Assembly: GCF_023507745.1 (NCBI RefSeq) | Contig: NZ_JALPZO010000020.1 | Location: forward strand, 1-64,000 | Length of the DNA: 64,000 nt | DNA from: Vreelandella olivaria | GTDB lineage: Bacteria > Pseudomonadota > Gammaproteobacteria > Pseudomonadales > Halomonadaceae | Reading direction: 5' to 3' | Shown here: positions 17,404 through 26,616 of the stretch, one piece after another | Position numbering within the stretch: position 1 is the first letter of the stretch | Layout: every line of letters begins with the position of its first letter | Notes under the pieces: model-generated | Told to the model about the DNA's origin: nothing | The model's database searches: none | What the model saw: only the letters and a program-made list of their open reading frames with translations | Translations under genes and position numbers: made by a program

Positions 17404-18846
17404 TCACCATGCGACACCCCCTTCCGGGCGCGGTTTAGGCCGCGCGGGAGCAGGTAAATCGCAGCGCAGAAAGGCACCACGCCCAGCAGTGCCCAAATAG
17501 TCGCCATCGCGCCAAACCACTTCGCCTCTCGACAGTGTCAGGGCGGGCCAAGCGGTGACGGGAATGCCTTCGTAAGGGGTGTAATCCACACCGTGATGCA
17601 AGTCGACATTACGGATGGTGCGATCGAGGCCGGTATCCCAAATCACTAAATCTGCGTCAGCGCCGATAGCAATCGAGCCCTTGCGTGGATAGATCCCATA
17701 CATACGCGCAACATTTGTCGCCGTTAACGCCACAAACTGCTGAATGGTAATCCTGCCGGTCTCGACACCGTGGCTAAACAGCAGCGCCAGGCGCGTTTCA
17801 AGCCCTGGGATGCCGTTGGGAATACGATCAAAACTGGTATCCTCCCCGGCGGCAAACTTGCCTTCAGGGCCTTCAAAAGTAAACGGCGCATGATCGGAGG
17901 AGAACACCTGAAAAACGCCATTTTCTAGACCATCCCACACCACCTGCTGATTAGCCTTGTCACGGGGTGGCGGACTGCAAATGCATTTGGCACCCTGAGG
18001 GTCATCATCCAGGCCCAGGTCATCTGCGGTCAGAAATAAGTACTGTGGACAGGTTTCGGCATAGACCCGTAAACCATGCTGGTGAGCCCAACGCAATTGC
18101 TCCATCGCCTCGCGTCCGGAGACATGCACAATCAAGATGGGCACATCGACCAGTTCGGCGTAGGCGATAGCGCGATGAGTGGCCTCACGCTCAACCATCA
18201 TGGGCCTTGCCGCTGCATGGTAGCGGGGAGCCGTGCAACCGTTGGCGAGCATGCGTTCGGTAAGCCAGGCAATACAGTCTGCGTTTTCAGCGTGCACCAT
18301 CACCATTGCCCCATGCTCACGGGCCACCGCCAGCACATCAATGATTTCACGATCTGCCAGCTTTAGGTTGTCGTAGGTCATGTAGATTTTAAACGAGGTG
18401 TACCCTTCGCGGATCAACTCCGGTAGCTCTACTGCCAGCACGTCAGGTGTGGGGTCAGTAACGATGAGGTGAAAGGCGTAGTCGATACACGCTTTACCTT
18501 CCGCACGGCGATGGTAGTCGTCTACGGCAGCGCGCAAGCTCTGGCCTTTTACCTGACAGGCAAAGGGGAACACCGTTGTGGTGCCTCCGCAGGCCGCTGA
18601 ACGTGTCCCGGAGAGGAAGTCATCCGCCATCCTGGAGCCATCGGAAGTGGGTTGATCCAGATGGCAGTGCCCATCAACCCCCCCTGGCAACACCCAGCGC
18701 CCGGCAGCGTCAATTTCCTGATTACCCGCCGCCAAGGCGTTGCCCAATGCCACAATCACGCCGTCACGAATACCGATATCGGCATCGAAAACATCGGCAG
18801 CAGTAGCGCATCGCGCATGGCGAACCACTAAATCAAACTCAGCCAT
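17404..18846 (-). CDS. Dihydropyrimidinase / hydantoinase
   Basis: This 480-residue cyclic amidohydrolase opens dihydropyrimidine or hydantoin rings. It has the metal pair in DGHCHLDQPT, the carbamylated lysine in YTSFKIYMTY, histidines in VHAEN and LIVHVSG, and the conserved aspartate in SSDHAPFTFEG. Length and motif order match D-hydantoinase/dihydropyrimidinase. ATG at 18846 is chosen because homology begins there and it follows the upstream stop by two bases; the frame stays open to 18927. The nearby racemase-fold genes recall hydantoin operons, but no carbamoylase gene is present, so hydantoin itself may not be the substrate. Confidence 0.92.
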   Translation of the reverse strand: MAEFDLVVRHARCATAADVFDADIGIRDGVIVALGNALAAGNQEIDAAGRWVLPGGVDGHCHLDQPTSDGSRMADDFLSGTRSAACGGTTTVFPFACQVKGQSLRAAVDDYHRRAEGKACIDYAFHLIVTDPTPDVLAVELPELIREGYTSFKIYMTYDNLKLADREIIDVLAVAREHGAMVMVHAENADCIAWLTERMLANGCTAPRYHAAARPMMVEREATHRAIAYAELVDVPILIVHVSGREAMEQLRWAHQHGLRVYAETCPQYLFLTADDLGLDDDPQGAKCICSPPPRDKANQQVVWDGLENGVFQVFSSDHAPFTFEGPEGKFAAGEDTSFDRIPNGIPGLETRLALLFSHGVETGRITIQQFVALTATNVARMYGIYPRKGSIAIGADADLVIWDTGLDRTIRNVDLHHGVDYTPYEGIPVTAWPALTLSRGEVVWRDGDYLGTAGRGAFLRCDLPAPARPKPRPEGGVAW

Positions 18847-18848
18847 TG

Positions 18849-19580
18849 TTACAGCGCCCCTTCCATCAAACGTCCCCAGCCGGTTATCGGTGTATTTGCA
18901 TGGCCGGTCATGCGTAGCATTTTCCACACCACCGTTGCGGTGGTATCCAGTACGGGTACGCCAAGCTCAGCTTCCCACTGGGCAACCAACTGGGCGGAAT
19001 TGAGGTTGGTACATGAGACCACAATCGCCGGGGCACCCTGCTCCGCCACCCGCCTCACCTGAGCGGTGAGTGTCTCTTCACTTACTTCAGCAAAAGCGAA
19101 ATTTTCACTGATACTGAGATGATCCTCTGCCACCACACTGAAACCTTGTGCATGGTAATTGGCCATAATGCACTGCTGCACGTCATCGGTGTAAGGCGTC
19201 ACAAGGCCAAACTCACGCAGTTGGCACGCTGCCATGATCTCGTTGAGCGCCAGCATTGAGGTGGTGGCTTGAATACCTGTCTCAGATTCAATGCTCTGGC
19301 ATAGCGCAACATCGTGATCAAAACCGAGCCACCCAGCTGAGGTGCCGCTCCAGCCAATCACATCCACCCTGGCATCGGCGAGCAGCTTGGCTGCAGCAAG
19401 CACATGAGTATTATCAAACTGGCCCAGCGCCCGTTGGCTAAGCGCAATTTCGGTCACACTAAAGCGGGAAAAGTGAGCACTGACTCCTGGCACCTCGGCT
19501 AGCATGGCCGAGGTCAAAGGCTCCAAGGCGGTATTCGAAGAGGGCGTTAAAACACCAAAACGGCTGCGTGGCGTAATCAT
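18849..19580 (-). CDS. Arylmalonate decarboxylase / maleate isomerase-like protein
   Basis: This 243-residue protein of the Asp/Glu racemase superfamily opens with SRFGVLTPSSNTALEP, typical of the maleate isomerase and arylmalonate decarboxylase branch. The first active-site cysteine position reads GWSGTSAGW, with Ser/Thr and no cysteine, while the second keeps a cysteine in VVSCTNLNS. One cysteine plus a GTS oxyanion pocket is the arrangement of arylmalonate decarboxylase, so decarboxylation or a one-base isomerisation is more likely than two-base racemisation. ATG at 19580 with AGGA eight bases upstream is preferred to 19598. It sits between the racemase-like gene and the dihydropyrimidinase. 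Confidence 0.78.
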   Translation of the reverse strand: MITPRSRFGVLTPSSNTALEPLTSAMLAEVPGVSAHFSRFSVTEIALSQRALGQFDNTHVLAAAKLLADARVDVIGWSGTSAGWLGFDHDVALCQSIESETGIQATTSMLALNEIMAACQLREFGLVTPYTDDVQQCIMANYHAQGFSVVAEDHLSISENFAFAEVSEETLTAQVRRVAEQGAPAIVVSCTNLNSAQLVAQWEAELGVPVLDTTATVVWKMLRMTGHANTPITGWGRLMEGAL

Positions 19581-19625
19581 TGTCGTCTTCCTAAACATGA
19601 TGGTTTGTATGCCTTACGGGGCATG

Positions 19626-20366
19626 TTACCGCCCGATTAATTGGCCAAGCGCGGGCGATAAACCAGCCCAACTTTTCTCCGGCGGAGGGGCATAACTACC
19701 TGCCGAAGCTTTCTGGGGGCTCAGCCGTGCCAATAGCTCCGCCTGGCGTACGGCGCAGCTCACACCATCCACAACAGGGATAGGGATACGCTCCGCCACA
19801 CTACGGGCCAACCCTGCCAGCGGCGCGCCGGCAATAATCAACACATCCGCTCCATCTTCGCGTATGGCGGCCTCGCACAGCGCCACCAGTTGCTCTCCCT
19901 TGTCTTGCTGAACAGTGCCGATGTTGGGAAGTGGCTCATCTAAGCAGCGAATACCTGCCAGCCGCGAGAACATCCCGTAGCGGTCGACGGTTTCGCTGTA
20001 CCATGCACGTATACGCCGTGAGATCGCCACAATACCGATACGTCCACCCAGCATCGCGGCACTCATCAGCGCACTTTCAGTCATCCCCACCACTGGAATC
20101 GGCAGCATTTCACGGGCAGCTTCTAATCCCGGGTCACCAAAGGCCGCGATAATTGCGGCATCATGCCCGGCGTAGTGCTCAGCAAGTTCGTTCAGCGTGG
20201 CATACGCCCCCACCGCTGCTTCCGCTCGGGTTTCGATATAAGCCACCCCAAACGCGGCAGTACGTAACGTCAGTTGTGTGGTTGCACTGGCTGAGCGTTT
20301 TGCTTCGGAAGCAATCAGGCCGGTGACACTCTGGGAAATATTGGGATTCACAATCAGTAGTTTCAT
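19626..20366 (-). CDS. Asp/Glu/hydantoin racemase-fold protein lacking catalytic cysteines
   Basis: The 246-residue protein begins KLLIVNPNISQSVTGLI, the standard start of hydantoin and allantoin racemases. The two catalytic cysteines expected in this family are missing: the first region reads IIAAFGDPGL and the second IIAGAPLAGL, each with alanine at the cysteine position. It therefore cannot use the usual two-thiol racemase mechanism. It may be a lyase, a hydrolase or a binding protein. GGAGG lies ten bases before ATG 20366; the extension to 20411 overlaps the neighbouring gene. Confidence 0.8.
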   Translation of the reverse strand: MKLLIVNPNISQSVTGLIASEAKRSASATTQLTLRTAAFGVAYIETRAEAAVGAYATLNELAEHYAGHDAAIIAAFGDPGLEAAREMLPIPVVGMTESALMSAAMLGGRIGIVAISRRIRAWYSETVDRYGMFSRLAGIRCLDEPLPNIGTVQQDKGEQLVALCEAAIREDGADVLIIAGAPLAGLARSVAERIPIPVVDGVSCAVRQAELLARLSPQKASAGSYAPPPEKSWAGLSPALGQLIGR

Positions 20367-20383
20367 AAAGGGCTTTCCTCCGT

Positions 20384-21751
20384 TTAAACCTGGGTTCGCG
20401 CACGCATCCATAGCGCCTCAGCGGCGTGCTGGGCATCAGCTAATAATGCGGGGGTATCGGCTAAACAGAGTTCACCACCCTCAACCACCACCTGGCCGTT
20501 ACATACCACTATCTCGACATCCCGCCCTTGGGCAGTATGCACCAGGTTACCTAGCGCATTGATCAGCGGCACCAAGTGGGGGCGACGGAAATCAAATACC
20601 ACCAGATCAGCGCGTTTGCCGGGAGTAAGAGAGCCCAGTTCCGCCTCAAGACCCAATGCCTTGGCGCCGCTCAGTGTGGCCATTTCCAATACGTGATGTG
20701 GCTGCCAGGTATCATTAATCTCGCTCTCCTGGACCCGGCCCATAATCAGTGCCCAGCGCATCACCTCCACCATATCGCCGTGCATGTTGTCGGTGCCTAA
20801 TGCCAGATTGGCGCCCGCGGCGCGCAAGCGTGTGGTGGGTGCAATACGTCCCCCTGTCGCATTACCACGGGGGATATGGGCAATGTTGGTACCGGTGCGG
20901 CCAATGCGTTCAATATCGCTGTCGGTAACATACATACAGTGAGCAGCAGTAAAGCGTGGCCCGAGCAGCCCAACGTCCTCCAGCAATTCGCTAGGGGTCA
21001 TGCCATCACGCTCAAAGACTCGCCGATTCTCTTTAATGCTTTGGGAGAGGTGACCATTAACGTGAATATCCAGCGCATCACGGGTATTGGCGACTTTGGT
21101 TAATAAGGCACGGGAGCAGGTATCAGGTGCATGGGCGGCAAGCTCCACGCCCAAACGGCCATCCATCTTGCCCTGCCAACGCTCGTAAAGCGTGATGGCT
21201 TCATTCAGCGTACGTTCGCCAATCGCATCGCGATGCTCCCAGACCCCTTCATGCACGCGGCTAAAATCCACATCGTGAATGCGGCCACAGGCAATCACCC
21301 GCATGCCTAATTCGCCCATGGCGGGAAGCGTCAAGTCGGCATGCACATAGCTATCGTTAATTAGCGTGGAGCCAAACAGCAGCGCTTCGGCGGCACCAAG
21401 CCGAGCCAGGGCAACCGCCTCCTCTTCACTCACTTCGTGGCCGTGGGGCACGCCGGGGGTATAGGCGGGCGCAAATCCCATATCTTCAGCCACACCCCGC
21501 ACCATACTCAGAACGGTGTGGGTATGCACATTGATAAATCCGGGGGTTATCACACGACCGGCTAAGTTCAAGGAACGACGCGCAGGCGGTAGCGGGCGTG
21601 ACGGATCGTTTGGCCCCACCTCAATTAAGCGGCCCTGATGAATCACGATACGGGCGTTGGCTATTTCCCCTAGCTGCCTATCCACCGTCAGCACGCGGGC
21701 GCCATAGATAACCAAATCAGCAGGATGTTGCACATCGAAGGCTGGCGTCAT
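20384..21751 (-). CDS. Amidohydrolase, ATZ/TRZ family (second)
   Basis: This 455-residue amidohydrolase-superfamily enzyme has metal motif NVHTHTVLSM, then DIHVNGHLS, AAHCMYV and the aspartate in LGTDNMHGD. It belongs to the cytosine deaminase/chlorohydrolase group and probably removes ammonia from, or hydrolyses, a nitrogen-containing ring or amide. The start at 21751 has GGAG six bases upstream; the ATG at 21769 directly abuts the TRAP permease stop. It lies directly after the TRAP transporter genes, so its substrate is likely what that transporter brings in. Confidence 0.85.
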   Translation of the reverse strand: MTPAFDVQHPADLVIYGARVLTVDRQLGEIANARIVIHQGRLIEVGPNDPSRPLPPARRSLNLAGRVITPGFINVHTHTVLSMVRGVAEDMGFAPAYTPGVPHGHEVSEEEAVALARLGAAEALLFGSTLINDSYVHADLTLPAMGELGMRVIACGRIHDVDFSRVHEGVWEHRDAIGERTLNEAITLYERWQGKMDGRLGVELAAHAPDTCSRALLTKVANTRDALDIHVNGHLSQSIKENRRVFERDGMTPSELLEDVGLLGPRFTAAHCMYVTDSDIERIGRTGTNIAHIPRGNATGGRIAPTTRLRAAGANLALGTDNMHGDMVEVMRWALIMGRVQESEINDTWQPHHVLEMATLSGAKALGLEAELGSLTPGKRADLVVFDFRRPHLVPLINALGNLVHTAQGRDVEIVVCNGQVVVEGGELCLADTPALLADAQHAAEALWMRARTQV

Positions 21752-21769
21752 GATCTGCTCCAGTGTCAT

Positions 21770-23050
21770 TTAATAGCCAAGAGCGCGTGGTAGCGCGGTG
21801 ACGAGCGATGGAACAAAAATACACAGACCAAGCACAGCAAACTGAAAGGCCACAAATGGTAGTGACTCTTTCACAAGCTGCATCATGGGGACCTTGGTGA
21901 TGCCACTTATAACGAAATAGAGTACCCCCACTGGTGGTGTCATCATGCCGACAACCAGGTTGTACATGAACAGAAAGCCGAAATAGAGCGGGTCAATGCC
22001 ATAGGTGAGCGCAACAGGGGCAAACAGCGGCACCAGCATGATGTAAGCGGCGTTTGATTCAATCAGCATGCCCACCACGACCAGCAGCGCCATGGTCAGC
22101 AAAATGAACATCATCGGGTCGCTGGTCAGCCCCTGAATGAAAGAGGACAGCATCATCGGCACCATCTCGATGGTGAAGATGAACGTCAGTACAGAGGCGA
22201 AAGCAATCAGCGCGCCCACCATGGCCGAGGTAACCGCGGCTCGATAGAGGCAGCCCGGCAAGTCGGCAAGCTTTAATCGACGGGTGACCACAAAGCCGAT
22301 CAGCGCTGAATACACCACGGCGATGGCAGCCCCTTCCGTGGCGGTAAAGATACCGCCGACAATACCGCCCACCACAATCACCGGCATCATGATAATGACC
22401 ATGGCGCGCCGTCCCTGGTGAAGCACATTGACCAGGTTTAAGCGCTCTCCGGTCAGGGGATAACCACGTTTCCAGGAGATCCAGCTGGCAATCACCATAA
22501 AGCCGATAGCCAGTAGAATACCGGGCAGAATACCGGCAATAAAAAGCCCCCCTACCGATACTGAAGAGCCCGCCATCAGCGCATATACGATCATGGCATT
22601 GCTAGGTGGGATTACCGGCCCCAGATTCGCCGCCGATGCAATAACAGCGCCTGAGTATGCATCAGGATAGTACTTGCGCAGCGAGGGAACCAAGGTGCTG
22701 CCCATGGCGCTGGCACTTGCAACCGCGGCACCACTAACGGAGGCAAAAATAGTTCCGGAGGTAATCGTTACATGGGCCAAACCGCCGTGCATTCGTCCCA
22801 CCAGGCTATTCGCGAAGGCGATCAGACGATCCATAATACCTGCCCGCACCATCAACTCACCGGCCAGCATAAAGAGCGGAATCGCCATTAAAGGGAAGCT
22901 ATTGACCGCGTGCATCATGCGCTGTGGCATGACTACCAGTTCAAAATCGAGCATCCACAGGCCGGCTAGCGAGCCAAAACCAAGCGCAAATGCCAACGGC
23001 ATACCGAAAAAAGCCAGCCCCAGGAACAAGCCAATTGCCATCCACGTCAT
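21770..23050 (-). CDS. TRAP transporter large permease (DctM), operon 1
   Basis: The product has 426 residues with about twelve hydrophobic segments and family motifs FGMPLAFALGFG near the N-terminus and LGPVIPPSNAMIVYALMAG in the middle, as in DctM/SiaM. A start at 23050 overlaps the small permease stop by four bases (ATGA); an upstream extension to 23122 is inside that gene. It uses the ion gradient with DctQ and DctP encoded upstream. Confidence 0.93.
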   Translation of the reverse strand: MTWMAIGLFLGLAFFGMPLAFALGFGSLAGLWMLDFELVVMPQRMMHAVNSFPLMAIPLFMLAGELMVRAGIMDRLIAFANSLVGRMHGGLAHVTITSGTIFASVSGAAVASASAMGSTLVPSLRKYYPDAYSGAVIASAANLGPVIPPSNAMIVYALMAGSSVSVGGLFIAGILPGILLAIGFMVIASWISWKRGYPLTGERLNLVNVLHQGRRAMVIIMMPVIVVGGIVGGIFTATEGAAIAVVYSALIGFVVTRRLKLADLPGCLYRAAVTSAMVGALIAFASVLTFIFTIEMVPMMLSSFIQGLTSDPMMFILLTMALLVVVGMLIESNAAYIMLVPLFAPVALTYGIDPLYFGFLFMYNLVVGMMTPPVGVLYFVISGITKVPMMQLVKESLPFVAFQFAVLGLCIFVPSLVTALPRALGY

Positions 23051-23616
23051 GCCAGCCCCTCCCATGTACGCGGTCCACCCCATGCCAGCAGTGCCAAGTG
23101 TAAAAAGGCGTGGGCGCCGCAAATCAGTACAGCGATGTAGTAGACGGCAGAGGTCATAGGTAGTGTCGGCATCAGCTCAGGCCAGCGATCGACTGTCGCG
23201 ACCCATGCGCCGATCATCACCATCAGCATCAGAAGCGTGGAAACTCCTGCCATCAGACGAAACAGAATCTCCTTCAACCAAACGGGCATCATCATGACAA
23301 ACAGATCAATGCCAACATGTACCCCGTGTTTCACACCATGGGGAATAGCCAAAAAAATCGCCCACACAAAACACAAGCGCGAGAGTTCATCGGCAGCATC
23401 AATAGAGGAGCCAAGCACATAGCGCCAGAACACCTGAAGCGCGACGATGGTCACCATTAGTGCCATGACAGCAACAATGCCCCAGTAGGTAACGACGTCC
23501 AAACGCTCAACGACCCATTTCGCACGCTGAAAAACAGCGCCTGAATGCGGAGGCTCAGGCCCCCGCTTGGTCAAATCTTGAGTTGGTGCAGAAGTGTTTG
23601 TCATGGACGGTCTCAC
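23047..23616 (-). CDS. TRAP transporter small permease (DctQ), operon 1
   Basis: This protein of up to 189 residues has four hydrophobic segments and the DctQ pattern, including FWRYVLGSSIDAADELSRLC. A GTG start at 23616 overlaps the binding-protein stop as GTGA; ATG at 23604 is the alternative. It forms the membrane unit with the large permease encoded next. Confidence 0.9.
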   Translation of the reverse strand: MRPSMTNTSAPTQDLTKRGPEPPHSGAVFQRAKWVVERLDVVTYWGIVAVMALMVTIVALQVFWRYVLGSSIDAADELSRLCFVWAIFLAIPHGVKHGVHVGIDLFVMMMPVWLKEILFRLMAGVSTLLMLMVMIGAWVATVDRWPELMPTLPMTSAVYYIAVLICGAHAFLHLALLAWGGPRTWEGLA

Positions 23617-24614
23617 AGTGCTGCTTCAGCTTCCTGGATAACCAGCTCAATAAACGCAGGGTCCACACGCTCTTTGAGGCTGGTGGTCACTTCCCGCGTC
23701 GCATCACGCAACTCAGCTCGTAACTCGGCCGAAATTGGCGTGAACTCCATACCTGCCGCCACCAACTGCTCGCGCCACTCTTCCTCTTCCGCCGCGGCGG
23801 CTTCACGTTGCCAGATCATTGCATCTGCCATGGCGGTATCGATGATGGCGCGATGCTCTTCTGAAAGGCGCTCATAACTGCGTTTATTGGCCACCGCATT
23901 GATAAAGTCATAGAAGTGGCCACTATCCGACAAGTACTCCTGAACTTCATTGAAGCGGCGGCTGGCGATGATGTTGTAGGGGTTTTCCTGACCATCCAGG
24001 ACACCTTGCTGCAGCGCTGAATAAAGCTCTGATACATCCATGGAAACCGGATTGGCACCTAGTGCCCGGAACGTCTGCAAGTGCACTTCGTTAGGTTGCA
24101 GGCGAATACGCATGCCCGCAAAATCCTCAACCGACGTAATTGGGCGCAGGCTATTGGTGACATGACGGAAGCCCAGTTCACCGTAACCAAGGTTCACAAA
24201 CCCTAACGTGTCCATTTTGGCATCCAACTGCTCGCCAACGGGTCCATCCATAACGGCAAATGCCTGTTCACGGTTATCAAACAGAAAGGGTAGGCTCACC
24301 GCTTCATACTCGGGTATAGAGCGTGTGAAATAGGCAATCGAGGTGAATACCGCAAAAATCGTCCCGGAACGCACCTGGTCAACGTTCTCGGTCGCACCGC
24401 CTAACTGCATCGCAGGAAACAGATCGATTTGCAGCTCGCCATCCGACTCCCGCTCCACCTGCTCCTTGAACACTTCCATGGCACGGGAAACAGAGTGGTC
24501 GGCAGGAAAATTGCCCGCCACACGCAGCCGCTCAGCCGCCTGCAGTGTTGATGAAAACAGTGTCGTAGCCACCAGCAGGGACGCCAGCGTTAAAACAGTT
24601 GCTTTAGAGATCAT
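23613..24614 (-). CDS. TRAP transporter binding protein (DctP), operon 1
   Basis: This 333-residue periplasmic receptor has a signal peptide ending near SSTLQAAE, then a DctP fold with FPADHSVSRAMEVF and the ligand-binding arginine region GMRIRLQPNEVH. GGAG lies eight bases before the ATG. It is the first gene of the long minus-strand operon that continues through the amidohydrolase, racemase-fold, dihydropyrimidinase and Tct genes. The promoter region contains the 12-mer shared with the operon starting at 31892. Confidence 0.92.
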   Translation of the reverse strand: MISKATVLTLASLLVATTLFSSTLQAAERLRVAGNFPADHSVSRAMEVFKEQVERESDGELQIDLFPAMQLGGATENVDQVRSGTIFAVFTSIAYFTRSIPEYEAVSLPFLFDNREQAFAVMDGPVGEQLDAKMDTLGFVNLGYGELGFRHVTNSLRPITSVEDFAGMRIRLQPNEVHLQTFRALGANPVSMDVSELYSALQQGVLDGQENPYNIIASRRFNEVQEYLSDSGHFYDFINAVANKRSYERLSEEHRAIIDTAMADAMIWQREAAAAEEEEWREQLVAAGMEFTPISAELRAELRDATREVTTSLKERVDPAFIELVIQEAEAAL

Positions 24615-24966
24615 GGGGGAGACTCCAGCAGTTTTATGAAGTAACCATCGCCTGCGGAAACGGGCGAATACTCAAAGGGAAATAGCAAGCCCCATGCCAT
24701 GGATGTCAAAACTGTTAAAAAAATCTTCGTAAAATCACCACAACGCAATGATTTATAATAGAATTAAAAAAAGTACATAAAATATATATAAATCTTGTGT
24801 ATAACATTGCATACAATCAATGAGACAAAATAAGCCGTTTATTTAGCACCAAAATAGCCCTCGCTGCACTAACAGAGTGCACAGCGGCTGGGCTCACAAC
24901 GTTTTTCAAGTAGCACTACTGACTCTCTTCACCTTGCGGCATACTGGACTCAGTTTTTGACAGGAT
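24615..24966. promoter_or_regulatory. Divergent regulatory region of TRAP operon 1 and the GntR gene
   Basis: This 352-base gap is very AT-rich from about 24715 to 24850 and has no gene. It must hold the promoters of dctP (leftward) and the GntR/FCD regulator (rightward). It contains TTGTGTATAACATTGCATACAAT-like dyad sequence around 24795-24817. Confidence 0.75.
24806..24817. promoter_or_regulatory. Candidate GntR/FCD operator, copy 1
   Basis: ATTGCATACAAT occurs here and, identically, at 32057-32068 before the second operon. The ATACAA half is mirrored by TTGTGTAT at 24795-24802. FCD-type GntR regulators often bind short AT-rich dyads of the TTGTATACAA kind, so this is a good operator candidate. 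Confidence 0.55.
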
Positions 24967-25659
24967 ATGATGACCATGGATGCATCTCTGACTACTAAAC
25001 CCGCCATTGAGCAGATCGCTGAGCGGATTACCGATGCCATCATGGAGCATCGGCTACCGCCTGGGGTAAAACTAGGGGAAGACCGCCTCGCCCAGACCTT
25101 TAATGTCAGCCGTACCAAGGTTCGGCAAGCGCTTACCTCGCTCTCCAAAGAAGGGTTGGTCACTCTGCATCCCAACCGGGGTGCCTATGTGACCCGCCCT
25201 ACCCGCCAGGAAGCACTGGATCTCATGGAAACCAGACGCTTGATTGAGCCGGAAATCATCCGTCAGGTGATCGCCCGTGCAACGCCTGCTGACCTGGATA
25301 AACTCAAAGCGCATTTAGAGGAGGAGGATCGCGCCAGGGAGGAGGGTAACCGCCGTCTGATCATCAGCTTAACCGGCAGGTTTCACATGCTGCTGGCAGA
25401 GCTTGGCGGCAATATGTTTATCCAGAAATTAATGTCCGAGCTATGTCCGCTCACCTGTTTGATCATTGCCCTTTACGATGCCCCGCAAATGCCTGCCTGC
25501 CCTGAGGATGAGCATGCACGCATTGTGGAGGCCATCGTCAATAAAGATATCGAAGGTGCCATTCACCTGATGCTCCATCACCTGAATCACATCCAGGATG
25601 CCCTGCACCTTGGGGACCCTGAAGCCCGGGACATTCATTGGGAAACCCTGTTTGGCTGA
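24967..25659 (+). CDS. GntR-family regulator with FCD domain
   Basis: This 230-residue regulator has an N-terminal winged helix (LAQTFNVSRTKVRQALTSL at about 40-58) and a C-terminal FCD ligand domain. Putative metal ligands are the histidines in GRFHMLLAEL, EDEHARIVEA and LMLHHLNHI. Such proteins usually repress catabolic operons until a carboxylate effector binds. It sits between two operons that share the same 12-mer in their promoters, and is divergent from the first. Convergent with the PuuE-type gene downstream. ATG codons at 24967 and 24970 are both possible starts. Confidence 0.9.
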   Translation: MMTMDASLTTKPAIEQIAERITDAIMEHRLPPGVKLGEDRLAQTFNVSRTKVRQALTSLSKEGLVTLHPNRGAYVTRPTRQEALDLMETRRLIEPEIIRQVIARATPADLDKLKAHLEEEDRAREEGNRRLIISLTGRFHMLLAELGGNMFIQKLMSELCPLTCLIIALYDAPQMPACPEDEHARIVEAIVNKDIEGAIHLMLHHLNHIQDALHLGDPEARDIHWETLFG

Positions 25660-25680
25660 TCTCTTGGAACATTATTGGCA

Positions 25681-26616
25681 TCAAGGGTTGGCGTCGGGCG
25701 AGTGGTAACGGTGCCAGTGTCTGGCAATATCACTGCGCCGTGCCACCCAAACTCGCTTGTGGTTCGCCACATGGTCAAGAAAACGCTCCAGCGCCTGCGC
25801 CCTACCCGGCCGACCTGCCAGGCGGCAGTGCAGGCCTACCGACATCATCCGCGGCTGGTGCTCCCCTTCCCGATAGAGCGCATCAAAGGTATCCACCATA
25901 TAGTCGAGCCACTGCCGTGACGTATTAAATCCAGGCGCCTCGGCATAGCGCATATCGTTGGTATCAAACGCATAGGGTAATACGAGATGGGTGCCCTCTG
26001 GGTGCTTCACCCAGTAAGGCAAATCATCATTATAGGCATCCGAATCATATAGGAAGCCGCCCTCGGCAATGATTAACCGCCGGGTCATCTCACTAATGCG
26101 ACCGGTATACCACCCCAGCGGGCGCTGCCCGGTTAACCGGGTTAGCGTGGCAATCGTGCGCCGGATATCATCCACCTCCTGCTCGGGAGTGATCTCTTTA
26201 TAGTCGATCCAGCGCCAGCCGTGAGCGGCGATTTCGTGACCATCGTGCACCAGCCGCCTTGCCACCTCTGGCAGTCGTTCCATTGCCTGGGCAACCGCGA
26301 ATATCGTAAGAGGTAAGCCACGCCGCTTGAAGAGCTCCAACAGCCTCCAGACCCCAACCCGACTGCCATATTCGTAATGGGATTCCATATTAAGATTACG
26401 GCGGTTAAGCCAGGGCTGGCATCGCATGTCACTATTCAGGCTTTCCGCACGGCTGTCGCCATCCAGCAGGTGCGATTCTGCGCCTTCTTCTACATTTAGT
26501 ACGATGGATAGGGCGATGCGGGCATTACCCGGCCAGTTAGCCTGGGGCGGCCGCTCACCATAGCCTTGCAGATCAAGCAGACGCTCCGCCATATCAAGAT
26601 GAATCGCCGATGGCAT
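25681..26616 (-). CDS. PuuE-type polysaccharide deacetylase / allantoinase
   Basis: This 311-residue carbohydrate-esterase-4 fold protein is of the branch that includes the metal-independent allantoinase PuuE: it has the N-terminal RDLQGYGE-like segment (LLDLQGYGERPPQANWPG), LSIVLNVEEGAE in place of the usual catalytic DD pair, and EIAAHGWRWIDY. PuuE opens the hydantoin ring of allantoin; an equivalent C-N hydrolysis is likely here. AAAGAGG lies five bases before the ATG. It overlaps the amidase gene by 23 bases and is the last gene of the second operon. Confidence 0.85.
   Translation of the reverse strand: MPSAIHLDMAERLLDLQGYGERPPQANWPGNARIALSIVLNVEEGAESHLLDGDSRAESLNSDMRCQPWLNRRNLNMESHYEYGSRVGVWRLLELFKRRGLPLTIFAVAQAMERLPEVARRLVHDGHEIAAHGWRWIDYKEITPEQEVDDIRRTIATLTRLTGQRPLGWYTGRISEMTRRLIIAEGGFLYDSDAYNDDLPYWVKHPEGTHLVLPYAFDTNDMRYAEAPGFNTSRQWLDYMVDTFDALYREGEHQPRMMSVGLHCRLAGRPGRAQALERFLDHVANHKRVWVARRSDIARHWHRYHSPDANP

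Noticed and set aside
17361-17507. Longer N-terminus for the tctB gene, overlapping the dihydropyrimidinase gene by about 100 bases
   Set aside because: The extension is not TctB-like and a start with a good ribosome site exists at 17360.
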